NCBI GenBank assembly: GCA_016735415.1
Contig: JAERRP010000878.1
Span: 1-11,221, forward strand
DNA: 11,221 bases
Origin: Desulfobacterales bacterium
Lineage (GTDB): Bacteria; Desulfobacterota; Desulfobacteria; Desulfobacterales; UBA5852
Direction: 5' to 3'
Position 1 is the stretch's first letter. Each line of letters begins with the position of its first letter. The notes under the pieces are model-generated. The model ran no database searches. It worked only from the letters and a program-made list of their open reading frames with translations, and was not told the origin of the DNA. This document shows positions 1-6,934 of the stretch, piece by piece. The position numbers and the translations under genes were made by a program.

Positions 1-969
1 TAAAGGGGCGTCCCACAGGCCCAGCAACAAAACCGCCCCGATGGCCCCGATTTTGGAAGCCATGGTTTTCTGTTTCAGGGTCAGCCAGCCGAGGGCGCCC
101 AGGGTGATATTGGAAAAAATGGCTCCGGAATAGATAAATCCCACAAAAATACCGGCCGCCACGGCCGGGCTTACCCCGCCGAACTCGGTGGCATAAGCGG
201 CATAAAAGGATATCACCGTCACCACGATATAGAGTTCCAGATCACTTCCCAGAAAGATCAGAAAATTACGGTTGTGCCGCATGTGGCCGACCGTGGTGCG
301 CACGAAAACACCGAAAGACGGCCGCCTCCGGCCCGGATGGAAGGCTTCTTCGGACGCTTCCCGGGTAAAGAGGAAAAAAAGGGAGCCCAGGATAAAAAGT
401 CCGCCCACGGCCAGAAAAATAACGGCCGAGGCTACCGGGTCAAAGGCGTAGCGTTCGACCACCTTGAGGATGACCAGGCTGCTGATAAGTTTGGCGGCGT
501 TCTGGGCAATCATCATGTAGGCCAGACCGGGGACCGATTTTTCTTCCGAAAATATCTTCACCAGATAGTTCAGCCATACGGGAAGCGTCATGCCGACGCA
601 GACCGAAAAAACAGCGTAGCATCCGAAGAACACCCAGAGAACATGCGGACTGTGCCCCATGCCGGCCAACAGCCCGCCGAAGAGCAGCAGCGACAGGCCC
701 GAGATCAGATGCAGCACGATCACGGCCCGGCGTTTGAAGGCCAGCCCATCGGTCATGTAGCTCGAAAACAAGGCAAATACCGAAATGCCGATAAAGAAAA
801 AAAAGGGAACCATCCCCAGCGCCAGCCCGGAACCGCCCAGACTCTTGACGAAGAGCTGCAGAAAAGTCGATTCGACCACCACCGGCAATCCCAGCCCCCA
901 CAGGAATTCGACGGCCGATATCCCCAAAACGTTCTGCCGGTAATAGTGGTCTTTGGCGGATGCATGCAT
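1..969 (-). CDS. MFS transporter, C-terminus cut by window edge
   Basis: Reading the minus strand from ATG at 969 gives 323 codons with no stop before the left edge, so the gene is partial; MFS proteins are usually 400 or more residues. The protein is strongly hydrophobic. Likely membrane spans lie near residues 14-33, 46-70, 82-103, 108-133, 181-201, 245-262 and 268-290. The short basic loop after the second span (SYMTDGLAFKRR, about 70-81) resembles MFS motif A, and a hydrophilic stretch at about 202-234 looks like the central cytoplasmic loop between the two six-helix halves. The start is supported by GGAG eight bases upstream and by a promoter-like pair further up. It is divergent from the rubredoxin gene. 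Seen: membrane topology and loop motif. Inferred: inner-membrane secondary transporter; the substrate cannot be read from the sequence. Confidence 0.85.
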   Translation of the reverse strand, partial: MHASAKDHYYRQNVLGISAVEFLWGLGLPVVVESTFLQLFVKSLGGSGLALGMVPFFFFIGISVFALFSSYMTDGLAFKRRAVIVLHLISGLSLLLFGGLLAGMGHSPHVLWVFFGCYAVFSVCVGMTLPVWLNYLVKIFSEEKSVPGLAYMMIAQNAAKLISSLVILKVVERYAFDPVASAVIFLAVGGLFILGSLFFLFTREASEEAFHPGRRRPSFGVFVRTTVGHMRHNRNFLIFLGSDLELYIVVTVISFYAAYATEFGGVSPAVAAGIFVGFIYSGAIFSNITLGALGWLTLKQKTMASKIGAIGAVLLLGLWDAPL

Positions 970-1010
970 CGGTGTTGCTCCGGTAGCGATTGGCCCGCAG
1001 GCGACGGCAA

Positions 1011-1037
1011 TTTATAGGGATTGACCCGGTGTGTCAA
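1011..1037 (-). promoter_or_regulatory. Sigma70-like promoter for the MFS gene
   Basis: On the minus strand there is a perfect TTGACA (1037-1032) and a TATAAA (1016-1011, five of six matches to TATAAT), separated by 15 bp. It sits 42 bp before the MFS start codon. The spacing is shorter than the optimal 17 bp, so strength is uncertain. Confidence 0.5.
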
Positions 1038-1226
1038 CGAACGCCTGAGCGCTGCCGGCAGCGCCCGGAACCGGAAGCAGCCGTGGCGCCGGTCAGGGTC
1101 GATAGATCCGGACGCTTTCATTGAAGCTTGACGCCTTTCGGGTAGATGCATTAATTTGACATTACCCTTCAATTCAGCCGACCGTGTCGGCCGAATTGCG
1201 AGCCCTTACCCTGACAGGAGGAACAC

Positions 1227-1385
1227 ATGGATAAATGGGAATGCCCCTGCGGTTATGTTTACGATCCGATGGAAGGCGATATTGAACACAATATTCCGGC
1301 TGAAACACGATTTGAAGATCTTCCCGATGAATGGGTCTGCCCGCTGTGCGGCGCGGAAAAAGAATACTTTGAGAAGCTGGATTAA
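1227..1385 (+). CDS. Rubredoxin with a CxC first metal knuckle
   Basis: This 52-residue protein has the size and motif order of rubredoxin, a small cytoplasmic one-electron carrier with a single Fe(Cys)4 site. The second knuckle is canonical, CPLCG at residues 39-43, preceded by the conserved DLPDEW. The aromatic and acidic core residues (W4, Y10, Y12, D13, P14, EGD) are in place. The first knuckle reads C6-P-C8-G instead of the usual C-x-x-C-G, one residue short; the reading frame on both sides is intact. AGGAGG at 1216-1221, five bases before ATG, fixes the start. A weak possible promoter is TTGACG at 1128 with a poor -10 around 1151. The gene stands alone, divergent from the MFS gene. Likely partners (oxygen- or superoxide-detoxifying enzymes, flavoproteins) are not adjacent; the flavodoxin lies about 8 kb away. 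Confidence 0.95.
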   Translation: MDKWECPCGYVYDPMEGDIEHNIPAETRFEDLPDEWVCPLCGAEKEYFEKLD

Positions 1386-1450
1386 GGGCGTCTCCCTTTT
1401 TGATTCAGGCCCGGACATGAATGTTTGATTCGCTGGTCAAAAGCAAGCCG

Positions 1451-1477
1451 GTGCGCGTCCGGCCATCGGGCGCGCAC
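1451..1477 (+). terminator. GC-rich hairpin after rubredoxin, no T-tract
   Basis: GTGCGCGTCCG (1451-1461), loop GCCAT, then CGGGCGCGCAC (1467-1477) gives an 11-bp stem with one G-T pair. It lies 65 bp after the rubredoxin stop. No run of T follows, so it is not a classical intrinsic terminator; it may act as an RNA 3'-end stabiliser or a pause site. Confidence 0.4.
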
Positions 1478-1482
1478 TGCTC

Positions 1483-1640
1483 AGGGTTCGCGCAAAAATA
1501 AATTAGTAATTTTCAGCGTTGAGGCGCCCGCCGGGCAAGGCGCCAAAGCGCAGGAATAGCCGGCCTATTCCGAGCTTTTGTAACGCCGCCGGGCGGGATG
1601 CATCGGCGCTTAAAAGTTCCGTTATTTTTTCGCGAGCCCT
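1483..1640 (+). repeat. 158-bp palindromic repeat, copy A (MITE-like)
   Basis: A 158-bp element whose ends are imperfect inverted repeats: AGGGTTCGCGCAAAAATAA at 1483-1501 and the reverse complement of AGGGCTCGCGAAAAAATAA at 1622-1640 (two differences). The similarity of the two arms continues inward, so the whole unit is one long imperfect palindrome. Its apex is GGAATAG (1553-1559)/CTATTCC (1565-1571), exactly at the midpoint. The same element occurs inverted at 9544-9701 with 145 of 158 positions identical and no gaps. It has no open reading frame that looks coding, and I see no target-site duplication. Known analogues are MITEs and REP/BIME-type palindromes; the family is not one I can name. 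Confidence 0.92.
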
Positions 1641-1647
1641 TAACTCC

Positions 1648-1671
1648 GGCCGCCGAACCGCATCGGCGGCC
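1648..1671. repeat. 9-bp perfect hairpin beside repeat A
   Basis: GGCCGCCGA (1648-1656), loop ACCGCA, TCGGCGGCC (1663-1671). It begins seven bases after repeat A ends and has no T-run on either side. The copy B end has no matching hairpin, so it is not part of the 158-bp element. From 1672 to 1821 I see nothing beyond the likely leader of the methyltransferase gene. Confidence 0.5.
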
Positions 1672-1821
1672 TCGGGATAAAGGACCGGTATGATTGAATG
1701 ATCGCAAGAATCGGGTTGTACCGCCTGGCAATAGACCCTATGATCCTGTTCGGAAAGGCATCGCTGATGCCGGCGAAATACGATCAACCGTTGTGCCCTA
1801 TACTTGACGAAGAGGGTCCCG

Positions 1822-2691
1822 ATGAAAAAATTCCAGCAGCTCTGCCGCGATTACGAACGGGTCGAAGAGGCCATCCGGTTCCTGGAGACCCATGTCCACC
1901 GTCAACCGCCCCTGGCGGAAATTGCCGCGGCCGCCGGCCTGAGCGAATTTCACTTCCAGCGCCTGTTCAGCCGCTGGGTGGGCATCAGCCCCAAACGTTT
2001 TCTGCAGTATCTCACCAAGGAACACGCCAAGAAGATGCTGGCCCGCTCCGATACGGTTCTGGATACCGCCTACGAGGCAGGCCTCTCGGGCGCAGGACGC
2101 CTGCATGATCTGTTCGTTACCTGCGAAGCGGTAACCCCGGGTGAATACCGTCATAAGGGGCAGGACCTGCAGATCGACTACGGATTTCATTCCACGCCCT
2201 TCGGCGAATGTCTCCTGGCCGCCACCGCCCGGGGACTCTGCAACGTTTCGTTTGTTCAGAAGAACGGCCGCGAAACCGTATTGAAGGATTTGAAGCACCA
2301 ATGGCCCCGGGCGGCCATCCGCCATCATCCCCGGAACACGGCCCCGCTTCTGGAAAAAGTGTTTGCCTTTTCCCAGGAGCGCAAACCCGCCCCCCTCCAT
2401 CTCTATGTCAAAGGTACCAATTTCCAGATCAAAGTGTGGGAAGCCCTGCTGCGAATTCCCCTGGGAGAGGCCGTAACCTACGAGGACATCGCCCGCCACA
2501 TCGGCCGGCCGCAGGCGGCCCGGGCCGTGGGCAACGCCGTCGGCCGCAATCCGATACCGTTCCTGATTCCCTGCCATCGTGTCATTCGCAAGATGGGGGA
2601 CTTCGGCTATTACGGGGGTGGACCGGCCCGCAAAAAGGCCCTGCTGGGATGGGAATCCGCCCGGACGCACGATATCAGGGGGACAGGCTGA
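1822..2691 (+). CDS. AraC-type HTH / methylated-DNA-protein-cysteine methyltransferase fusion
   Basis: The 289-aa product carries two known modules. Residues about 10-112 are an AraC/XylS double helix-turn-helix (LAEIAAAAGLSEFHFQRLF, then the second helix pair ending TPGEYR). Residues about 118-280 are an O6-alkylguanine-DNA alkyltransferase, with the RAVGNAVGRNP helix and the active-site motif IPCHRV, acceptor Cys251, followed by FGYYGGG. The family repairs O6-methylguanine by irreversible transfer of the methyl group to the cysteine. It lacks the N-terminal zinc/cysteine domain of E. coli Ada that senses methylphosphotriesters; this shorter layout is a recognised one, not an obvious truncation. 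ATG 1822 is preferred over an in-frame TTG at 1804 because AGAGGG lies five bases before it. A role as alkylation-responsive regulator is inferred from the HTH. No alkB or alkA partner is adjacent. Confidence 0.93.
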   Translation: MKKFQQLCRDYERVEEAIRFLETHVHRQPPLAEIAAAAGLSEFHFQRLFSRWVGISPKRFLQYLTKEHAKKMLARSDTVLDTAYEAGLSGAGRLHDLFVTCEAVTPGEYRHKGQDLQIDYGFHSTPFGECLLAATARGLCNVSFVQKNGRETVLKDLKHQWPRAAIRHHPRNTAPLLEKVFAFSQERKPAPLHLYVKGTNFQIKVWEALLRIPLGEAVTYEDIARHIGRPQAARAVGNAVGRNPIPFLIPCHRVIRKMGDFGYYGGGPARKKALLGWESARTHDIRGTG

Positions 2692-3032
2692 ACACCGCAC
2701 CAGACCGGCCTGCCGGTTTGGCCGTTTTGTCCCCGATGCGTCCCCCCTGCGAACGGTTCGATGTGTCTTTCAAAACCGATCGGCGACCAATGAGTATGCT
2801 ATCGCGACCGGCGGAGGCTTCGACTGCAAATCTCTCTGGGCCCCGGGGGATGACCGCGCCTCCCGCCCGGACACCCCCGGCCGCCGCTGAGCCCACCCGT
2901 CCATAGTTTGTCCAGCTTGTATGTCGGCACGCTCGACCCTGAAGTTGCATAAAAAGTATGGCTGAGATAGTTTAGCAAGTGATATATGAGACGGGCTTCA
3001 GGCTGTGACGGTTATAAAAAAGGATCAACTTC
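2692..3032. other. Intergenic gap without a convincing gene
   Basis: 341 bp between the methyltransferase and hisHF. The first 210 bases are GC-rich; the open frames there have compositions typical of frame shadows (runs of P, R, A) and lack good ribosome sites. The last 90 bases turn AT-richer, as expected of a promoter and leader region: TTGCAT near 2944 is followed 17 bp later by TAGTTT, a poor -10. An AAGGA at 3022-3026 serves as the Shine-Dalgarno for hisHF. I see no terminator with a T-tract. Confidence 0.6.
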
Positions 3033-4604
3033 ATGATCACACTTCTGGATTACGGTGCCGGCAATGTCCGCAGCGTCATCAATGCCATCGAACGTTTGGG
3101 AGAAACGGTTCATCCTGTCGAAAGCGCAGAAGACATTCTGTCGGCCGAAAAGCTGGTGTTTCCCGGTGTCGGCGCTTTTGGCAGCATGATGGAAATCCTC
3201 AAGCGCAAGCAATACATCAACCCGCTCAAAGCTTATCTCGACTCGGACCGACCCTTTCTGGGAATCTGTCTGGGCCTTCAAGCCCTTTTCGAAGACAGCG
3301 AGGAGGCTTTCGGAATTAAGGGTCTTGGCTTCCTGAAGGGCACGGTCAAGCGGTTCGAGGTTGATTGTGCCGTACCGCATATCGGCTGGAACGGCCTGGC
3401 CATCCGACAGCCTTCCAAAATATTCCAAAACCTTAAAGGCGACGAGAAGTATTATTTCGTGCATTCCTACCACGTGGCCCCGGAAGATCCGGATGTCGTG
3501 CTGACGACCACGGATTACGGTTATTCCTTTGTCAGCGCCGTTCAGAAAGGCAATATCGTGGCCACCCAGTTTCATCCGGAGAAAAGCGGCCGCAACGGCC
3601 TGAAACTGCTGGAAAATTTCATGGCGGCCGAAACCGTGGCGTTACGGCCTGAAGTAACACTCGGCCGCACCCGTCTGGCCAAGCGCATCATCGCCTGCCT
3701 GGATGTGCGCACCAACGACCGTGGCGATCTGGTCGTCACCAAGGGAGACCAGTACGACGTACGCGAAAAAGGCAAGGTGCGCAACCTGGGCCAACCCGTC
3801 AAACTGGCCCGGCGCTACTACGAAGAAGGTGCCGACGAGATCACTTTCCTCAACATCACCGGTTTCAGGGACTTCCCCCTGGAAGACATGCCCATGCTGG
3901 AAGTGCTCCGTCAGACCTCCCGCAATGTCTTCGTGCCGCTGACCATCGGCGGCGGCATCCGCGATTACACCGACATCAACGGCCGATCTTACTCCGCCCT
4001 GGAAGTGGCGTCGGAATACTTCCGCTCCGGGGCCGACAAGGTCTCCATCGGCAGCGATGCCGTTGCTATTGTGGAGGACTATTTGAAATCCGGCACGAAA
4101 ACCGGCGCCAGCGCTATCGAAGAAATAGCCCGGGTCTACGGCAGCCAGGCCGTGGTCATCTCCATCGATCCCCGACGGGTCTATGTCTGCAGCCCCGATG
4201 ATGTCGACCATCACGTGATCGAAACCACCATTCCCGGACCGCAGGATGAAAGATTCTGCTGGTATCAGTGCACGGTCAAAGGCGGACGCGAGGGACGCGA
4301 CCTGGATGCCGTAACCCTGGCCCGAGCCTGCGAAGAACTCGGGGCCGGTGAAATTCTGCTCAACTGCATCGACTGCGACGGAACCAAGGCGGGCTTCGAC
4401 CTGGAGCTGATCAAGGCCGTCAAATCCGCCGTCGGTATTCCGGTGATCGCTTCCAGCGGGGCCGGATGCGCCGAGCACTTCCTGGACGTATTCAAGCGCA
4501 CCGAAGCCGAAGCCGCCCTGGCCGCCGGCATATTTCACCGCCGCCAGGTGTCGATCGGAACGGTCAAAGCTTTTCTTAAAAACAAGGTCGAAGTCAGAGA
4601 ATGA
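3033..4604 (+). CDS. hisHF: Imidazole-glycerol-phosphate synthase, fused HisH-HisF (HIS7-like)
   Basis: One uninterrupted 523-aa frame holds both halves of IGP synthase, which converts PRFAR plus glutamine-derived ammonia to imidazole glycerol phosphate (histidine route) and AICAR (purine route), in the cytoplasm. Residues 1-200 are the class I glutaminase: GAGN near 8-11, PGVG, nucleophile Cys79 in GICLGLQ, and His181/Glu183 in QFHPEKSG. Residues about 213-518 are the HisF beta/alpha barrel: RIIACLDVR with catalytic Asp224, [13 protein letters not shown], Asp379 in VVISIDPRR, and [12 protein letters not shown]. The HisF part is longer than the roughly 250-aa bacterial enzyme. It carries the extra segments I associate with fungal and plant HIS7 ([20 protein letters not shown], in which the family motif continues into VRNLG, and the stretch before ALEVASEYF). 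All catalytic residues are present, so it should be active. No other his gene is nearby. Its stop overlaps the next gene's start. Confidence 0.96.
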   Translation: MITLLDYGAGNVRSVINAIERLGETVHPVESAEDILSAEKLVFPGVGAFGSMMEILKRKQYINPLKAYLDSDRPFLGICLGLQALFEDSEEAFGIKGLGFLKGTVKRFEVDCAVPHIGWNGLAIRQPSKIFQNLKGDEKYYFVHSYHVAPEDPDVVLTTTDYGYSFVSAVQKGNIVATQFHPEKSGRNGLKLLENFMAAETVALRPEVTLGRTRLAKRIIACLDVRTNDRGDLVVTKGDQYDVREKGKVRNLGQPVKLARRYYEEGADEITFLNITGFRDFPLEDMPMLEVLRQTSRNVFVPLTIGGGIRDYTDINGRSYSALEVASEYFRSGADKVSIGSDAVAIVEDYLKSGTKTGASAIEEIARVYGSQAVVISIDPRRVYVCSPDDVDHHVIETTIPGPQDERFCWYQCTVKGGREGRDLDAVTLARACEELGAGEILLNCIDCDGTKAGFDLELIKAVKSAVGIPVIASSGAGCAEHFLDVFKRTEAEAALAAGIFHRRQVSIGTVKAFLKNKVEVRE

Positions 4605-6319
4605 GACTGCGGAACATCCTCCTGATTGCGGGCGCACTGGCCGGAACGCTTGTCGTCGGTTTGCTTCCCACCCGGGGACAGGCCCAATGGCTCTTCGAGC
4701 ACGGCGCTTACTATTTTCTTCTGGCCCTCGTAAGCATTTGGTCCCTAAAGGCCTGGGCCCTCTACGGAAAAAGTTTGAAAACTCTGTGGCGGCAACACCG
4801 GACGGCTCTGCTTCTTGCCGTGGCCGTTCCGGTTTTGATCTTTTTCCATTCCCCGCCGCATTTTAAAATTTTGGCCGATGAGAGCAATTTGATCGGCGTT
4901 TCGATGATGATGCATTCCGAACGCATTGCGGCCGTCCCGATTGAAGGCATCATTAGCGATTACAGCCCCCCCGATATCACCACGACCCCCACCAAAAGAC
5001 CGCTCCTGTTTCCTTTCCTAGTTTCGCTCATCCATGCCCTGATCGGCTACAGCCCGTCGAACGGCTTCCTGCTCAATTTTCTGGTCACTGTCGCGGCCCT
5101 GCTCTTTTTTGCGCTGGCCGTATCACGCCTGCTCGGGCCGCCAATGGCATTGCCGTCCATTCTGCTTCTGGCATCCGCCCCCATCCTGAGCTTTTATGTC
5201 ACCGGCAGCGGATTCGAAGCGCTGAACATGCTGTTTCTGATCTTGACCTTCATCATGCTGGTCGAAGTCGTCACCTCCGAAGGCGATCCGGCCCGGGTCG
5301 AAATGCTTTTCCTGACCGCCCTGCTGCTGGCCCAGTGCCGCTACGAGTCGGCCATTGTCCTGGTGCTGTTCGCGCTTTTCCTGCTCTACCGCCTGATCAG
5401 GTGGAAGAGCCTGGAGCGTCTGTCCGCCCCGGGCTGCCTGCTGCCGGTGTTTCTCCTACCCGTCCTGTGGCAGCGCCGCATGTTCATGGGGCTTAGCGAG
5501 ATCAACCGGATCGACTACGGCGTGCTGCAGGCCCAAACATCCCCCTTCAGCTGGCAGTATCTGATCAACAATATCGATGACAATCTGTTCGTGCTGATAG
5601 GCCTTAACCCCGACTATGGCTTTACCTTCCCGCTGGCCCTGATGGCCCTGGCGGGCGGCTATGGCCTGTTCCGAAACGCCCTCCGGGGCCAAGCCCCCGT
5701 GGTCGCCCCGGTTGTGCTGGCCACGGCCAGCGCCACCCTGCTGGCTTTGCTGGTGATCATATCCGCCTTTTTCTGGGGCAACTTCGGGCTTAAAATGGAC
5801 AACCGCCTGGCCCTGGTTTTTCTGCCCTTTGTGGCCTTTGCCGCCCTTTGCGGCCTCAGTCAAATCCAGCAGCGCCTGCGCTTGAATGCCCGGGCAATCG
5901 TCATCGTCCTGCTGATGGTCCACCTGGTCTATTTCTGGCCGTACGCCTCCGGCCAGCGCCTTATCAACGGACTGTCGCTGCCTTTCGAGTATCAACGTGC
6001 GGTATCCTACCTGCAAAAAACCTATCCTGTGGATGACCAGCTCCTGATCATCGCGGAACTGCCGAATTTATACATCATCCAGAAATACGGCGCCGTGAAT
6101 CTCAACCGCCTGGGCAGGGCCGAGCCGTGGATCCGCCGCCAGCGCCAGCGCTTCGACCACATCATCGCCCTTCAAAAAATCGACAATCTGACCGGAGAGG
6201 TCACGCCGTCCTCTTTCATCGGCCCTCCCTTTCAGCTGTCGCCCCGGAAAAACATCCTGATTTCGACCGGTCTGTCCCTGCGCGTGTCCGAGTGCCGGCT
6301 GCCCGACGACAAGCGTTAG
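4601..6319 (+). CDS. GT-C-type polytopic membrane glycosyltransferase (ArnT/PMT-like)
   Basis: The 572-aa protein begins with a hydrophobic helix (about 5-23) and has roughly ten or more membrane spans through residue about 450, followed by a mostly soluble tail (about 460-572). The first large outside loop carries [10 protein letters not shown] (Asp93-Glu94), followed about 40 residues on by KRPLLFPFL. This is the acidic-pair-plus-RP pattern of GT-C enzymes such as ArnT and protein mannosyltransferases, which move sugars from polyprenyl-phosphate donors on the periplasmic face. The ATG overlaps the hisHF stop (ATGA, 4 nt), implying translational coupling; no separate ribosome site is needed. 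Acceptor and donor cannot be read from the sequence. The family-level call is fairly sure and the precise function unknown; related membrane proteins of unknown activity share this layout. Confidence 0.75.
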   Translation: MRLRNILLIAGALAGTLVVGLLPTRGQAQWLFEHGAYYFLLALVSIWSLKAWALYGKSLKTLWRQHRTALLLAVAVPVLIFFHSPPHFKILADESNLIGVSMMMHSERIAAVPIEGIISDYSPPDITTTPTKRPLLFPFLVSLIHALIGYSPSNGFLLNFLVTVAALLFFALAVSRLLGPPMALPSILLLASAPILSFYVTGSGFEALNMLFLILTFIMLVEVVTSEGDPARVEMLFLTALLLAQCRYESAIVLVLFALFLLYRLIRWKSLERLSAPGCLLPVFLLPVLWQRRMFMGLSEINRIDYGVLQAQTSPFSWQYLINNIDDNLFVLIGLNPDYGFTFPLALMALAGGYGLFRNALRGQAPVVAPVVLATASATLLALLVIISAFFWGNFGLKMDNRLALVFLPFVAFAALCGLSQIQQRLRLNARAIVIVLLMVHLVYFWPYASGQRLINGLSLPFEYQRAVSYLQKTYPVDDQLLIIAELPNLYIIQKYGAVNLNRLGRAEPWIRRQRQRFDHIIALQKIDNLTGEVTPSSFIGPPFQLSPRKNILISTGLSLRVSECRLPDDKR

Positions 6320-6401
6320 CCCACCACCCCCAATCCGGATCAACCCCGCTGCCGGTCCATTTCGCGAGCACCATCGCCCGGCCCGATACGGCCCCACCGA
6401 C

Positions 6402-6422
6402 AGGGGGCACACGAAGCCCCCT
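6402..6422 (+). terminator. Possible hairpin ending the hisHF-glycosyltransferase unit
   Basis: AGGGGGC (6402-6408), loop of seven, GCCCCCT (6416-6422): a perfect 7-bp stem 82 bp after the glycosyltransferase stop. No T-tract follows, so termination here is only a possibility. Confidence 0.3.
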
Positions 6423-6491
6423 CTGGCCTGCAGGATGACCCTGCCGCGGTTGAAACTTTTTTGGGGTGCCGGGGTTGCCAAGCCCGGCCAA

Positions 6492-6525
6492 ATGATAATC
6501 ATAAGACCCGTCGAGCTTCGGCTCG
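6492..6525 (+). promoter_or_regulatory. Palindrome and UUCG hairpin ahead of the 47-aa gene
   Basis: ATGATAATCAT at 6492-6502 is a palindrome matching the centre of the classical Fur box (13 of 19 positions when extended), too weak to call on its own. Next, CGAGC-TTCG-GCTCG at 6512-6525 is a 5-bp stem closed by the very stable C(UUCG)G tetraloop, followed by AT-rich sequence up to the ribosome site at 6543. The hairpin could end upstream transcripts or form the 5' end of the small gene's mRNA. Confidence 0.35.
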
Positions 6526-6555
6526 TTCATTCAATAAAATTCAGGAGGACACACC

Positions 6556-6699
6556 ATGAGTGATAATAGTGAACAGAGCTATGTGGAAAGCGAGCAGGAT
6601 CGGGAAAGAGGGCATGAGGATACCCGCCACTGGAATTTCGAGTGCGCCGATCCCGATCCGCATCTGGGATGTGACCCGGGCATCGATGTTCAGGGTTAA
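6556..6699 (+). CDS. 47-aa acidic orphan protein
   Basis: ATG at 6556 is preceded by AGGAGG (6543-6548) at seven bases, an ideal ribosome site, and the frame runs 47 codons to TAA. It is followed 61 bp later by a textbook intrinsic terminator, so the gene has its own translation and termination signals. The protein is hydrophilic and acidic through residue 25 (SDNSEQSYVESEQDRERGHEDTR in two runs of charged residues). It then has a more structured-looking end with W26, F28, Cys30 and Cys39 and three DP pairs (ADPDP, CDP). There is no signal peptide or membrane span. I do not recognise a family. Two cysteines ten residues apart could bind metal or form a disulfide, but that is speculation. Confidence rests on the expression signals and not on homology. 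Confidence 0.7.
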   Translation: MSDNSEQSYVESEQDRERGHEDTRHWNFECADPDPHLGCDPGIDVQG

Positions 6700-6760
6700 G
6701 GGCGCATCGTCTTTACAGGCAAACATTCATAGCCGGTCCCGATTTGCGATCGGCCTCCCG

Positions 6761-6790
6761 GGCAGAGCCTTTCGGGGCTCTGCCTTTTTG
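6761..6790 (+). terminator. Rho-independent terminator of the 47-aa gene
   Basis: GGCAGAGCC (6761-6769), loop TTTCGG, GGCTCTGCC (6776-6784), then TTTTTG. A perfect 9-bp stem followed by five T on the plus strand is a classical intrinsic terminator. The minus strand lacks a T-run on its exit side, so it does not obviously serve the cyclase gene as well. Confidence 0.92.
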
Positions 6791-6934
6791 TTACCATTTC
6801 AACAACGGCTGTTCGCATATCTTCGAAAGGTTTAGACCGCAGCATCGAGGACTGCCTCCCGGCCGACGCCATCTGGGCCTTGGTCAACCGCGTCGGCCTG
6901 GCCCTGGCCGAAGGTTGAACAATTACAGGGAAGA

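Noticed and set aside
274..1017. Long plus-strand frame opposite the MFS gene
   Set aside because: It is rich in H, Q, R, G and P with no domain, has no ribosome site, and mirrors the convincing membrane protein on the other strand.
1798..2700. 300-codon minus-strand frame
   Set aside because: It is antisense to the methyltransferase, which carries the intact PCHR motif and HTH; the antisense product has no recognisable features.
3642..4637. 331-codon minus-strand frame
   Set aside because: It is antisense to the HisF half, whose catalytic residues are all present; the composition (many D, G, F, A) is typical of the reverse strand of a GC-rich gene.
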